This document shows, piece after piece, positions 7,715 to 14,249 of a stretch of DNA of 22,425 bases (position 1 is its first letter; the number at the start of each line of letters is the position of its first letter). The DNA comes from Nitrososphaerota archaeon. Lineage in GTDB: Archaea > Thermoproteota > Nitrososphaeria > Nitrososphaerales > UBA57. A model generated the notes under the pieces. It was not told the origin of the DNA. It ran no database searches and saw only the letters and a list, made by a program, of their open reading frames with translations. A program made the position numbers and the translations under genes. The stretch spans positions 1 to 22,425 of the forward strand of contig JACPBJ010000031.1 of the NCBI GenBank assembly GCA_016180375.1, read 5' to 3'.

Positions 7715-8906
7715 TTCTATTGTAGAACGCGAGGACAGATACCTCGCTGCGGTTTACCAGAAGTTCCCAATCACGATAGCAAAGGGGAAGGACGCGCTAG
7801 TCTGGGATGTAGATGGAAAGGAGTACATAGATTGCATGGGAGGCTACGGAGTCGCATTGGTGGGACATTCCAACGCCAAAGTAATTGAAGCTATTACAAA
7901 GCAGGCTGAGAAGATAATTACATGCCACAGCTCGCTTTACAATGAAGCGAGGGCAGAACTGGCTGAGAAACTAGCTAAACTTGCGCCCAAGGGGCTCACA
8001 AAGACCTTCTTTTCGAACAGTGGTGCAGAGGCAGTCGAGGCTGCGATCAAAGTTGCAAGGAAACATACTGGGAGAACACAAATTGTGTCCATGACAGGCG
8101 CCTACCATGGAAAGACGCTTGGAGCACTTTCTGCTACTTGGAGCCCGAAGTATAGAGATCCATTTCAGCCACTTGTTCCTGATTTTACCTTCTCGCAGTT
8201 TGGAAACGTCGAGAAACTCCGTGAAACTGTTAGCAGCAAGACTGCTGCTGTAATTGTTGAACCGATACAGGGGGAAGGAGGCATACATCCTGCTCCGGAG
8301 GGATTTCTGCCTGAGGTGCGGAGGATATGTAATGAAAATGGAACCCTGCTAATATTCGACGAAATTCAAACTGGGCTTGGCAGAACGGGCAGAATGTGGG
8401 CTTCAGAGCATTATGGTGTAGTTCCTGATGTTATGTGCATTGCAAAAGGTCTTGGAGGAGGAGTTCCAATTGCTGCTACAATAGCAAGAGAAGACGTCAT
8501 GTCTTCTCTGAAAGTCGGAGATCATTCGACAACCTTTGGAGGAAACCCGATCGCGTGTGCAGCGGCTAATGCAACACTAGACTACATTGTAAAAGAGCGA
8601 TTACCAGATAGAGCAGCTGAGATAGGCTACTCATTCAAAGAGAAACTTGAGAGGATAAAAGAGATGCATCCCATCGTTAGAGAGGTAAGAGGCATGGGGT
8701 TAATGTTAGGACTCGAGCTCAAGTTCGACATAAGAAACATTCTGATGAATGGCATAAAGAATGGCGTGATTATGCTCTATTCGGGCAGGAACGTACTTAG
8801 ATTCTTGCCTCCCCTTGTGATAACAAGAGAGCAGGTCTCACGGGCTTCAGATATTCTTGACGCTCTTATTGCTGATGAAGAAAAGACAAAAACGACTGCC
8901 AGTTAG
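7707..8906 (+). CDS. argD: LysW-ornithine/lysine aminotransferase, start codon unclear
   Basis: A class III PLP-dependent aminotransferase that transaminates the LysW-bound semialdehyde to LysW-ornithine (ArgD/LysJ). Family blocks in order are VWDVDGKEYIDCMGGYG, FFSNSGAEAVEAAIKVAR, GAYHGKTLGALS, VEPIQGEGG, FDEIQTGLGRTG, the PLP Lys in CIAKGLGGGVPI (Lys247 with this start), and TTFGGNPIACAAA. The conserved N-terminus begins well before the first ATG at 7836, which would delete the start of the fold. Upstream in frame there is no ATG, GTG or TTG back to the stop at 7701; a CTG at 7707, overlapping the argB end, or an ATT at 7719 are the only near-cognate choices. The CTG gives 399 residues, normal for the family. 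Confidence 0.92.
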   Translation: MTNSIVEREDRYLAAVYQKFPITIAKGKDALVWDVDGKEYIDCMGGYGVALVGHSNAKVIEAITKQAEKIITCHSSLYNEARAELAEKLAKLAPKGLTKTFFSNSGAEAVEAAIKVARKHTGRTQIVSMTGAYHGKTLGALSATWSPKYRDPFQPLVPDFTFSQFGNVEKLRETVSSKTAAVIVEPIQGEGGIHPAPEGFLPEVRRICNENGTLLIFDEIQTGLGRTGRMWASEHYGVVPDVMCIAKGLGGGVPIAATIAREDVMSSLKVGDHSTTFGGNPIACAAANATLDYIVKERLPDRAAEIGYSFKEKLERIKEMHPIVREVRGMGLMLGLELKFDIRNILMNGIKNGVIMLYSGRNVLRFLPPLVITREQVSRASDILDALIADEEKTKTTAS

Positions 8907-8987
8907 TCGTAATACGTCGGTCCACATGTCTCAGAGAACAGACTCAGTTATTTCTACGCCAAATCGTATGCTGACAATAGATGAAGG

Positions 8988-9284
8988 CTACAGAAGACCG
9001 CGCCAGACTTTAACACCTGGAGGAGTTAGAATGACCCTCTCATCTCCAAGTCTTGCTATATCTCCTCCCAAAGAGACAACATAAGTGTAAAGCTCCTCCA
9101 CCACTTTCCTCAATTCTTCAACATTCTTTTGCGCAAGTGGAGTTATTCTCAGAATTATTATGGAATTCTTGTGCATCTCGTCCTTTATCTTCGGTATCTC
9201 ATCCACACTCCGCAGTGGGAACGCTTTCACATACATCTGCGCTTTTGGCTTCTCTGTAGTCTCTTCCATTGCGCTTTGAGGCAT
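8988..9284 (-). CDS. sepF: Archaeal SepF-like cell-division protein
   Basis: A 98-residue protein with a short variable N-terminal part and a SepF domain from about residue 17: YVKAFPLRSVDEIPKIKDEM, then SIIILRITPLA, VEELYTYVVSLGGDIARLGDERVILTPPGVKVWR. In archaea with FtsZ, SepF is the membrane anchor that tethers FtsZ at the division site. Archaeal SepF usually has a short amphipathic N-terminal helix; the first 16 residues here are polar, so membrane binding by that route is not obvious. It is convergent with argD, 81 bases apart, and has its own promoter. The ATG at 9284 is the only reasonable start. Confidence 0.85.
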   Translation of the reverse strand: MPQSAMEETTEKPKAQMYVKAFPLRSVDEIPKIKDEMHKNSIIILRITPLAQKNVEELRKVVEELYTYVVSLGGDIARLGDERVILTPPGVKVWRGLL

Positions 9285-9313
9285 CCTTACCTGTCTTGGA
9301 ATATGTGCACCCT

Positions 9314-9324
9314 CTTATTAAATA
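9314..9324 (-). promoter_or_regulatory. Box A promoter element of sepF
   Basis: On the minus strand the sequence reads TATTTAATAAG, a good archaeal box A, centred about 35 bases before the sepF ATG. This predicts a transcript leader of about 10 bases. A nearly identical TTAATAAGAGGG stretch occurs before aglB. Confidence 0.5.
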
Positions 9325-9432
9325 GGCACTTCCGGAATGTTGACAATTTGTACCACAACTTTTTGTCGCATTATTTTCTTACTTCATATGGACTACTCCG
9401 TCCTAGTTTTGCACGCAGGGCCGTGCGTATGC

Positions 9433-9939
9433 TCAAAGACTTGCGTGCTTGAATTCTTCCCAGAGTCTGTCGCCAACATAGTGTAGATTCTTTACGACTG
9501 CTCCTTTGCTGATGCTCACAATCTCATTGCTTGCCATAAGGGCCTCTCCTATAGCAATAGCCTTCTCATGAGTATTCTCTCTTACAGCGATTTTCGCCCC
9601 TTTTGCAAACTCTCCTTCCACCCTGACTATGCCAGGCCTCATAACGTCGGCGCCGTTGCAAACAAACTTGATGGCCCCCGCGTCGACTATTACGGCAGGG
9701 AGGGCACCAACAGTTTTAACATCTGCCAAGAATGGGAATACAACGCTATCAATTTGGCCGATCTTGAATTCTTCACATACCACGATTCTATTCTTTTCAT
9801 CGATTTCAACGACTTTCACATCTTTAAGCTTCTTAGCAGGTTTCATGTTTAGTTGGGAACTGATTAACTCAAGGGCTTCATCGATTTTGTTCTTGGGCAG
9901 GTTGTAGACCCTCATGTCTTGCTGGAACCTTCTCGGCAT
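9433..9939 (-). CDS. PUA-domain RNA-binding protein (archaeal MCT-1-like)
   Basis: A 168-residue protein. The N-terminal half (IDEALELISSQLNMKPAKKLKDVKVVEIDEKNRIVV) resembles the pre-PUA domain, and the C-terminal half is a PUA domain: VIVDAGAIKFVCNGADVMRPGIVRVEGEFAKGAKIAVRENTHEKAIAIGEALM. The GADVMRPGI segment is the usual RNA-binding PUA signature. Family members act in tRNA or rRNA modification or, as the eukaryotic MCT-1 relatives, in translation initiation and ribosome recycling; the archaeal role is not defined. It starts with ATG at 9939 and is divergent from the LSm gene, which fits a cluster of RNA-related genes. Confidence 0.88.
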   Translation of the reverse strand: MPRRFQQDMRVYNLPKNKIDEALELISSQLNMKPAKKLKDVKVVEIDEKNRIVVCEEFKIGQIDSVVFPFLADVKTVGALPAVIVDAGAIKFVCNGADVMRPGIVRVEGEFAKGAKIAVRENTHEKAIAIGEALMASNEIVSISKGAVVKNLHYVGDRLWEEFKHASL

Positions 9940-9953
9940 GAATCTACAATTGG

Positions 9954-9965
9954 TTTAAATAAAGG
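9954..9965 (+). promoter_or_regulatory. Box A promoter element of the LSm/L37e transcript
   Basis: TTTAAATAAAGG is a strong box A-like element whose centre is about 40 bases before the LSm ATG, predicting a leader of roughly 13 bases. It lies in the divergent gap with the PUA-domain gene, but it is only about 20 bases from that ATG, so it probably serves the plus strand. Confidence 0.5.
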
Positions 9966-9998
9966 CGACGCTCGGATGTCGCAACGAGAGATTCAGTA

Positions 9999-10229
9999 AT
10001 GTCCGTAGACATGGCCGTCAAGGTTCTGGACGAGAGCCTTGGCAAGACAGTCCTAATAAAATTAAAGGGAGGGAAAGTAATTAGAGGCACATTGCAGGGC
10101 TTCGATCAGCACATGAACCTGACGCTTGAGCAGTCAGAGGAGATATTTGAAGATGGAAAGACCAACTCGCTTGGCACTATAATAGTTAGAGGAGATAATG
10201 TCGTGATCATCTCTCCTCCGCCTAGGTAG
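9999..10229 (+). CDS. LSm (Sm-like archaeal) RNA-binding protein
   Basis: A 76-residue single Sm-fold protein that forms ring-shaped oligomers binding U-rich RNA. The Sm1 motif covers LGKTVLIKLKGGKVIRGTLQGFDQHMNLTLEQSEE, and the Sm2 motif is LGTIIVRGDNVVIISPP near the C-terminus. ATG at 9999 is used; a second ATG at 10011 would also give a complete Sm domain. It is followed after 11 bases by the L37e gene, an arrangement common across archaea, where LSm and L37e form one transcription unit. Confidence 0.96.
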   Translation: MSVDMAVKVLDESLGKTVLIKLKGGKVIRGTLQGFDQHMNLTLEQSEEIFEDGKTNSLGTIIVRGDNVVIISPPPR

Positions 10230-10240
10230 GTTGATGATTA

Positions 10241-10417
10241 ATGACAAAGGGAACTACATCATTCGGTCCAAGAGGAAAGGGAAAGACTCACATCCGATGT
10301 AGAAGGTGCGGCAGACACTCATATCACATGAGAAAGAAGGTATGTGCTTACTGTGGTTTCGGAGCCCAGCCAACGCTGAGAACATACAAATGGCTCAAGT
10401 ACAGAAAGCAGCTGTAA
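10241..10417 (+). CDS. rpl37e: Large-subunit ribosomal protein L37e
   Basis: A 58-residue basic zinc protein of the 50S subunit. It has the invariant N-terminus TKGTTSFGPRGKGKTHIRC and two zinc-binding pairs, CRRCG and CAYCG, followed by the family's C-terminal LRTYKWLKYRKQ. The gene is short, starts with ATG eleven bases after the LSm stop, and has the full family length. Identification is secure. Confidence 0.97.
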   Translation: MTKGTTSFGPRGKGKTHIRCRRCGRHSYHMRKKVCAYCGFGAQPTLRTYKWLKYRKQL

Positions 10418-10478
10418 GTCTGTCAAAATTTTATGAGCCATAGATTTAACTAATGTTCGCTATGTTTTACGAGCGCAT

Positions 10479-11117
10479 ATGGCAATGGAATTAACTGACC
10501 TGCTCGTAGGGTTTATTCCGGGCATAATAATTGGAGCAGTTATAGTCTTTGTACTTGCAAGGCCTGGCAAGAAACCTGTAGCCCTATCTCAAATACCTGA
10601 GAGGCTTCCATCTCTAAGAACCATTGCCAAAGAGGAACTGGATATAGCAAGAAGCGAATACAAAACGCTAAGACTCGAAAAGGATCTTCTTGCTGGCGCG
10701 CTTGTTAGGGTTTTTGAAGCGGAATCGCATGGAAAGCTAAGCAAAGCTGAAAGGGAGCTTCTAACCAGCAAATACAGAGAGCAGATCAAGCAAGTAGATG
10801 CCAAGATAGCTGATTCCGAAATCCTCGTTGAAGTGGGCGAGCTTGAAAACCTCAAGGATGAACTTCTGAATCTTCTGGAGACAAAGGTCTCCCAGATTGA
10901 GAGGAGACTGACTGATGCTCAAACAAGGCTAGCACAGATAAAAGGTCCTCCGCCCGTTATCATAGAAGAAGCCAAGACTCCTCAGCAGGAGGAGAAGAAG
11001 GCGGAAAAGCCCAAACCAGTCAAGAAAGAACCTACTGTTGATGAAAAGGTCAAAGACATCAGAAATGAAGTACTCGAGGCTCTGGCAAGACTGGAGCAGA
11101 TGGACGTAGAGGGTTAA
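10479..11117 (+). CDS. Membrane-anchored coiled-coil protein of unknown function
   Basis: I do not recognise this 212-residue protein. It begins with one transmembrane segment (about residues 8-27: LVGFIPGIIIGAVIVFVLA), followed by a long charged helical region without Gly or Pro breaks (about 45-160, for example IAKEELDIARSEYKTLRLEKDLL and VSQIERRLTDAQTRLAQIK), which should form a coiled coil facing the cytoplasm. A Pro/Lys/Glu-rich linker follows (about 160-190), then a short C-terminal helix ending with LARLEQMDVEG. It is followed by rpiA after two bases, suggesting co-transcription. A structural or scaffold role at the membrane is the most that can be inferred. Confidence 0.7.
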   Translation: MAMELTDLLVGFIPGIIIGAVIVFVLARPGKKPVALSQIPERLPSLRTIAKEELDIARSEYKTLRLEKDLLAGALVRVFEAESHGKLSKAERELLTSKYREQIKQVDAKIADSEILVEVGELENLKDELLNLLETKVSQIERRLTDAQTRLAQIKGPPPVIIEEAKTPQQEEKKAEKPKPVKKEPTVDEKVKDIRNEVLEALARLEQMDVEG

Positions 11118-11119
11118 AC

Positions 11120-11800
11120 TTGTCCCTTCAGGATGCAATAAAGAAGATGGGTGAGGCTGCAGCCTCGCTTGTTAAAGACAATAATCTCGTTGGGCTTGGG
11201 AGTGGTTCCGCGGTAGCAGCTTTTGTCAACGCTCTCGGAGAGAGGATAAAGAGAGAAGGGCTCAAGATAACTGCGATTCCAACTTCTATGCAGATAGAGC
11301 TCATCGCGGAGAACTCAGGGTTTCAGCTAGAGCGTTACAATCGCATCAATAATATCGACATTGTTGTTGATGGCGCCGACCAAATCGATTCCACGTTCAA
11401 CATGATCAAAGGAGGAGGAGGGGCTCACCACCGCGAGAAGGTCTTTATCGAAGCTGCAAAGAAGAGGGTAATAGTTGCGGATGAATCGAAATATGTGAAA
11501 TTCTTAAGCAGAAGCGTGCCTGTTGAAGTTTCAACCTTTGCAAGGCACTTTGTATGGAAGAGACTAGAGGCTTTGGGAGGAAGGCCGAAGGTGCGGACTC
11601 TTGAGAAGGGCTATCCTTACTTTACTGAGAATGGCAACATAATCCTAGATACGGAATTCGGAGAAATCAAAACTCCTCCAAAACTCGAAACTGACATCCA
11701 TAAGATACCTGGGATCGTTGCAAATGGAATTTTCACTATGAAAATTGATCACTTCTTCAAGGCCAAGGCTGATGGAAGAGTGGAAAAGATTTCAAAATAA
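11120..11800 (+). CDS. rpiA: Ribose-5-phosphate isomerase A
   Basis: A 226-residue enzyme that interconverts ribulose 5-phosphate and ribose 5-phosphate, supplying ribose for nucleotides. Motifs are VGLGSGSAVAAF (phosphate binding), IPTSMQIELIAE, VDGADQID with the catalytic Asp residues, KGGGGAHHREK with the substrate-binding Lys, and VIVADESKYV. In the KGGGG block the usual ALL/ALT is replaced by AHH, a mild deviation. The start is TTG at 11120, two bases after the stop of the preceding coiled-coil gene, giving the normal family length. Confidence 0.96.
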   Translation: MSLQDAIKKMGEAAASLVKDNNLVGLGSGSAVAAFVNALGERIKREGLKITAIPTSMQIELIAENSGFQLERYNRINNIDIVVDGADQIDSTFNMIKGGGGAHHREKVFIEAAKKRVIVADESKYVKFLSRSVPVEVSTFARHFVWKRLEALGGRPKVRTLEKGYPYFTENGNIILDTEFGEIKTPPKLETDIHKIPGIVANGIFTMKIDHFFKAKADGRVEKISK

Positions 11801-11806
11801 GCAAAC

Positions 11807-11840
11807 AAAAAAAAGGAAGAAACCCCCTTCTAGGGGTTTC
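11807..11840 (-). terminator. Hairpin plus U-tract terminator of the cupredoxin gene
   Basis: An 8-bp perfect inverted repeat, GAAACCCC (11819-11826) with GGGGTTTC (11833-11840), is separated by a 6-base loop. On the minus strand it is followed after four bases by a run of eight T (11814-11807). The cupredoxin TAG stop falls in the loop, so the last codons are part of the hairpin. There is no T run on the plus side, so it serves the minus-strand gene; rpiA ends 18 bases away. Confidence 0.65.
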
Positions 11841-12327
11841 CTAGCACTACTAGATCGGCTTCCATCGTGGGCTGGTGGGTCTGGCACTTTATCTTGAAGA
11901 CTCCTGCCTTGTCTGCTTTGAACGTGACTTCGGTCAGCTCTCCTCTCTTTACGGTGAACTGCTGTCCATATCCTTCAATTGTCGTAGAATGTTCCTTACC
12001 ATTGATTCCCAGTATCTTGAGAGTGACATCGTCGCCCTTAGTTACTACGATAGTGGCTGGATCCCATCTGTATATTTCGACTTCCCACTTGCCATCCTTG
12101 TCAGGCGCCTTGAGAGCCATCCCTCCTCCTGCGGGGAGCGTTTTAGTTGGGAAGGGCTCTTTGTCTATCGTTGCAGACCCCTTTGGCTCAACTGCAGCCA
12201 TGTAAATTGTTCTTGTCGTGGGTGTTGCTGCTACAGAGGGCTTTGGAGAGAGTGAAAGAACTAGTGCACCACCGGCCAGCACAATAGCCACTGCGGCTAC
12301 CGCCAAGATCGCGTTATTGTTCGGCAT
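11830..12327 (-). CDS. Membrane-anchored cupredoxin (blue-copper-type protein)
   Basis: A 165-residue exported copper protein. Residues 6-26 (AILAVAAVAIVLAGGALVLSL) form a signal anchor or signal peptide, followed by a Pro/Thr linker and a single cupredoxin beta-sandwich from about residue 40. Probable copper ligands are His113 in GKEHSTTI and Cys148, His151 and Met155 in CQTHQPTM. This C-x2-H-x3-M spacing is a little tighter than plastocyanin (C-x2-H-x4-M). Such proteins carry electrons on the outer face of the membrane and are abundant in Thaumarchaeota. It has a clear Shine-Dalgarno sequence (AGGAGGTA on the minus strand, 12333-12340) before the ATG and is divergent from a BlaI/CopY-type repressor gene. 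Confidence 0.88.
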   Translation of the reverse strand: MPNNNAILAVAAVAIVLAGGALVLSLSPKPSVAATPTTRTIYMAAVEPKGSATIDKEPFPTKTLPAGGGMALKAPDKDGKWEVEIYRWDPATIVVTKGDDVTLKILGINGKEHSTTIEGYGQQFTVKRGELTEVTFKADKAGVFKIKCQTHQPTMEADLVVLGNP

Positions 12328-12345
12328 ATCTATACCTCCTACTAG

Positions 12346-12357
12346 GATAGTACTATC
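12346..12357. promoter_or_regulatory. Perfect 12-bp palindrome, candidate operator for the BlaI-type repressor
   Basis: GATAGTACTATC is fully self-complementary. It lies between the cupredoxin box A (12361-12370) and its Shine-Dalgarno sequence, at or just before the expected transcription start, where a bound repressor would block transcription. BlaI/MecI/CopY repressors are dimers that bind short palindromes in divergent intergenic regions. The link to the adjacent regulator is inferred from position. Confidence 0.5.
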
Positions 12358-12360
12358 ATG

Positions 12361-12370
12361 ATATTTATAG
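12361..12370 (-). promoter_or_regulatory. Box A promoter element of the cupredoxin gene
   Basis: The minus strand reads CTATAAATAT, a canonical TATA-like box centred 26 bases before a predicted start near 12340. The transcript would have a leader of about 13 bases holding the AGGAGGTA ribosome-binding site. Confidence 0.55.
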
Positions 12371-12445
12371 CTGAGCCATGATTCTCAACATTGATAATCG
12401 TAATCGCCAAATATGTGCAAGGGTTTCCAGATAGGAGTGGGGAGG

Positions 12446-12832
12446 ATGCGGGAAATAGGAGAGCTCGAAGCAGAGATTCTTGAAATTGCAAGAGCAAACC
12501 AGAGAGTTTCTGCTCGGGAAGTCTTACGTATAATATATCAGAAGAGGGATATAGCATATACTACTGTAAGCACGACACTTGAGAGACTAACAAAAAAGCA
12601 TCTGCTTACCAGAGACGAACAGAAGATTCGAGGAAAAGTTACCTACTTCTACAGGCCTTCTAAGAGTGGAGTAGAGGTAGGCATAGCTTCAAAGTCCATA
12701 GCGCGTCTGATCAAGGCTTTCGGCCCGGGCGTAGTATCTGCAGCTTTTTCTGGTTTGTCAGCAAGCCCCGAAGAACTTCGAAAATTGGAAGAAAAGGTTA
12801 TGGAGGCCAAAAAGAGCCGTGCCAACGCTTGA
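12446..12832 (+). CDS. BlaI/MecI/CopY-family transcriptional repressor
   Basis: A winged-helix regulator of about 128 residues. The N-terminus MREIGELEAEILEIA, then REVLRIIYQKRDIAYTTVSTTLERLTKKHLL with the recognition helix, and a wing containing GKVTYFYRPSKS, fit the BlaI/MecI/CopY family. These dimeric repressors are released by proteolysis through a partner membrane peptidase or by a metal. ATG at 12446 has AGGAG eight bases before it and gives the family-typical N-terminus; GTG at 12437 and ATG at 12413 are possible longer starts. Its last 14 bases overlap the GTG start of the membrane metallopeptidase, a BlaI-BlaR1-like arrangement, and it is divergent from the cupredoxin gene. Confidence 0.85.
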   Translation: MREIGELEAEILEIARANQRVSAREVLRIIYQKRDIAYTTVSTTLERLTKKHLLTRDEQKIRGKVTYFYRPSKSGVEVGIASKSIARLIKAFGPGVVSAAFSGLSASPEELRKLEEKVMEAKKSRANA

Positions 12833-13769
12833 GTTTTTGCTAACTTATTTTACCAGCCCTGCACCTTTTACTACAATTGTATCATCAGTAGGACTATCCA
12901 GCCTCTCCTTCATCGTATTCAAGAATACCAACGATGCTTTTGCAAGAACCAGATTACTTCTCGTGATCTTTGTTTCATCTTTATTCATGTGGACCTTCGT
13001 AGGCTCTAGCCTTCTATTCTGCGAAGTATATGATCTATTCGAGATTGGAGATTCGGGCTCTGAAATCAAATTCGTTGGAGGTCTGGCAACAGTCTTCTCA
13101 ATGGGTTTCGCTTTTTCCGCCAGTATCTTCATACAGGCCAGGGCTCCAGCTTTCGTTCTGAGAAAGCTAGGACGGCTTTCGACTGTAGAATCAGAACTTG
13201 AGAATCGATTCCTAAAGATGTGCAAAGCGTTGAACCTTGAGAAGGTGCAACTCCTGCAGACCTCAGACAAGAAGTTAGTTTCATTGGCAGTAGGCTCGAA
13301 AAGGGGCAACGTAGTCATTTCCACTGGGCTTATAGAATCTCTTGAGGAAGAAGAGCTTGATGCGGTTCTAGCACACGAATTGGCTCACATCATGAAAAGG
13401 GACGCGCTTCTCAAAACGGTTTGCCTTGTATATGCATATGTGCTGAGGTTTGACCCGATTATATGGCTCGTCGAAGCTGCTATCAATAGGGAAATGGAAC
13501 TTGTTGCCGATGAAGAAGCATCAAACATTACAGGCGAACCGTTGAATCTGGCTTCTGCCCTGATAAAAATCCAGAAGAATGCTCAAGGAAATTCCGTCAG
13601 CGCATTGTCTGCTCTTGGTTTTTCATCAATTGGTAGGGGGCTTCGCAGCAAGCACCCCGATCTATCAATGCGCATTGAAAGACTGTTGATGCTGGCCAAG
13701 CAACAAGATCGCAAATGCGAAGCATCTAAGGACAAGGTGTCCGTTGAGGCGCAGGTTTCAGCAGCCTGA
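12819..13769 (+). CDS. Membrane zinc metallopeptidase (M48/M56, HtpX/BlaR1-like)
   Basis: A 316-residue integral membrane peptidase. Three hydrophobic segments lie near residues 15-35, 46-68 and 84-107, then a cytoplasmic peptidase domain. The zinc motif is HELAH (His186, Glu187, His190) with the third ligand probably Glu227 in EMELVADEEA; a further hydrophobic stretch follows HELAH (KTVCLVYAYVLRFDPIIWLV). In BlaR1/MecR1 a similar peptidase is switched on by an extracellular sensor and triggers cleavage of the BlaI repressor. No C-terminal penicillin-binding sensor is present here, so the stimulus is unknown. It begins with GTG and overlaps the repressor gene, which strongly suggests a functional pair. 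Confidence 0.88.
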   Translation: MPTLEFLLTYFTSPAPFTTIVSSVGLSSLSFIVFKNTNDAFARTRLLLVIFVSSLFMWTFVGSSLLFCEVYDLFEIGDSGSEIKFVGGLATVFSMGFAFSASIFIQARAPAFVLRKLGRLSTVESELENRFLKMCKALNLEKVQLLQTSDKKLVSLAVGSKRGNVVISTGLIESLEEEELDAVLAHELAHIMKRDALLKTVCLVYAYVLRFDPIIWLVEAAINREMELVADEEASNITGEPLNLASALIKIQKNAQGNSVSALSALGFSSIGRGLRSKHPDLSMRIERLLMLAKQQDRKCEASKDKVSVEAQVSAA

Positions 13770-13869
13770 TTACTTGCAAATAGTATTTAGATGGGTGCCT
13801 TGGGTTGGATGCATACGCTATGAAGGCATTGTTGCGAGATGAAGGACACCGTGTTATCAAGGGGAAATT

Positions 13870-14148
13870 ATGGTAGACACCCAAATACTAATAGTTCTGA
13901 TGACTAGGGCCATATCCCTTATCCTAGGATCGGCAATAGTAGTAATTGCTTACAGGGGGTACATGCGAAATAAATCACTCTCCATGCGATACCTCTCTCT
14001 AGCCCTCATATTCATTACCTTGGGAACGTTTGTTGAAGGGATTCTCTTTGAAATTGGAGGCTTAGGGTTAAACGAAACGCACGCGATAGAGTCCTTTGTG
14101 AATGTAATCGGCTTCATATTGATGGTCTTTTCGCTGAGAGTTCGGTAG
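13870..14148 (+). CDS. Small three-helix membrane protein (DUF7521-like)
   Basis: A 92-residue hydrophobic protein with three predicted membrane helices (about 8-27, 37-57, 72-90) and short charged loops (YRGYMRNKSLSMRY; ETHAIESF). The pattern resembles small archaeal DUF7521-type proteins, which I recall as often being near winged-helix regulators; that recall is approximate and the function is unknown. It stands 100 bases after the metallopeptidase gene on the same strand and may belong to the same regulatory module. ATG at 13870 follows a GGGG-containing purine-rich stretch. Confidence 0.65.
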   Translation: MVDTQILIVLMTRAISLILGSAIVVIAYRGYMRNKSLSMRYLSLALIFITLGTFVEGILFEIGGLGLNETHAIESFVNVIGFILMVFSLRVR

Positions 14149-14249
14149 AGAAATAATAATTCTAACTTCTGCTCTTTTGGGTTTGATTGGAATAAACATC
14201 TAGAATACATACAAGACTAAAATAATTCAGATTTCAATTCGATTCGAGT

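Noticed and set aside
12413..12445. Longer N-terminus of the BlaI-type repressor from ATG 12413
   Set aside because: It would add eleven residues (MCKGFQIGVGR) not expected for the family, while ATG 12446 has a Shine-Dalgarno sequence at the right distance.
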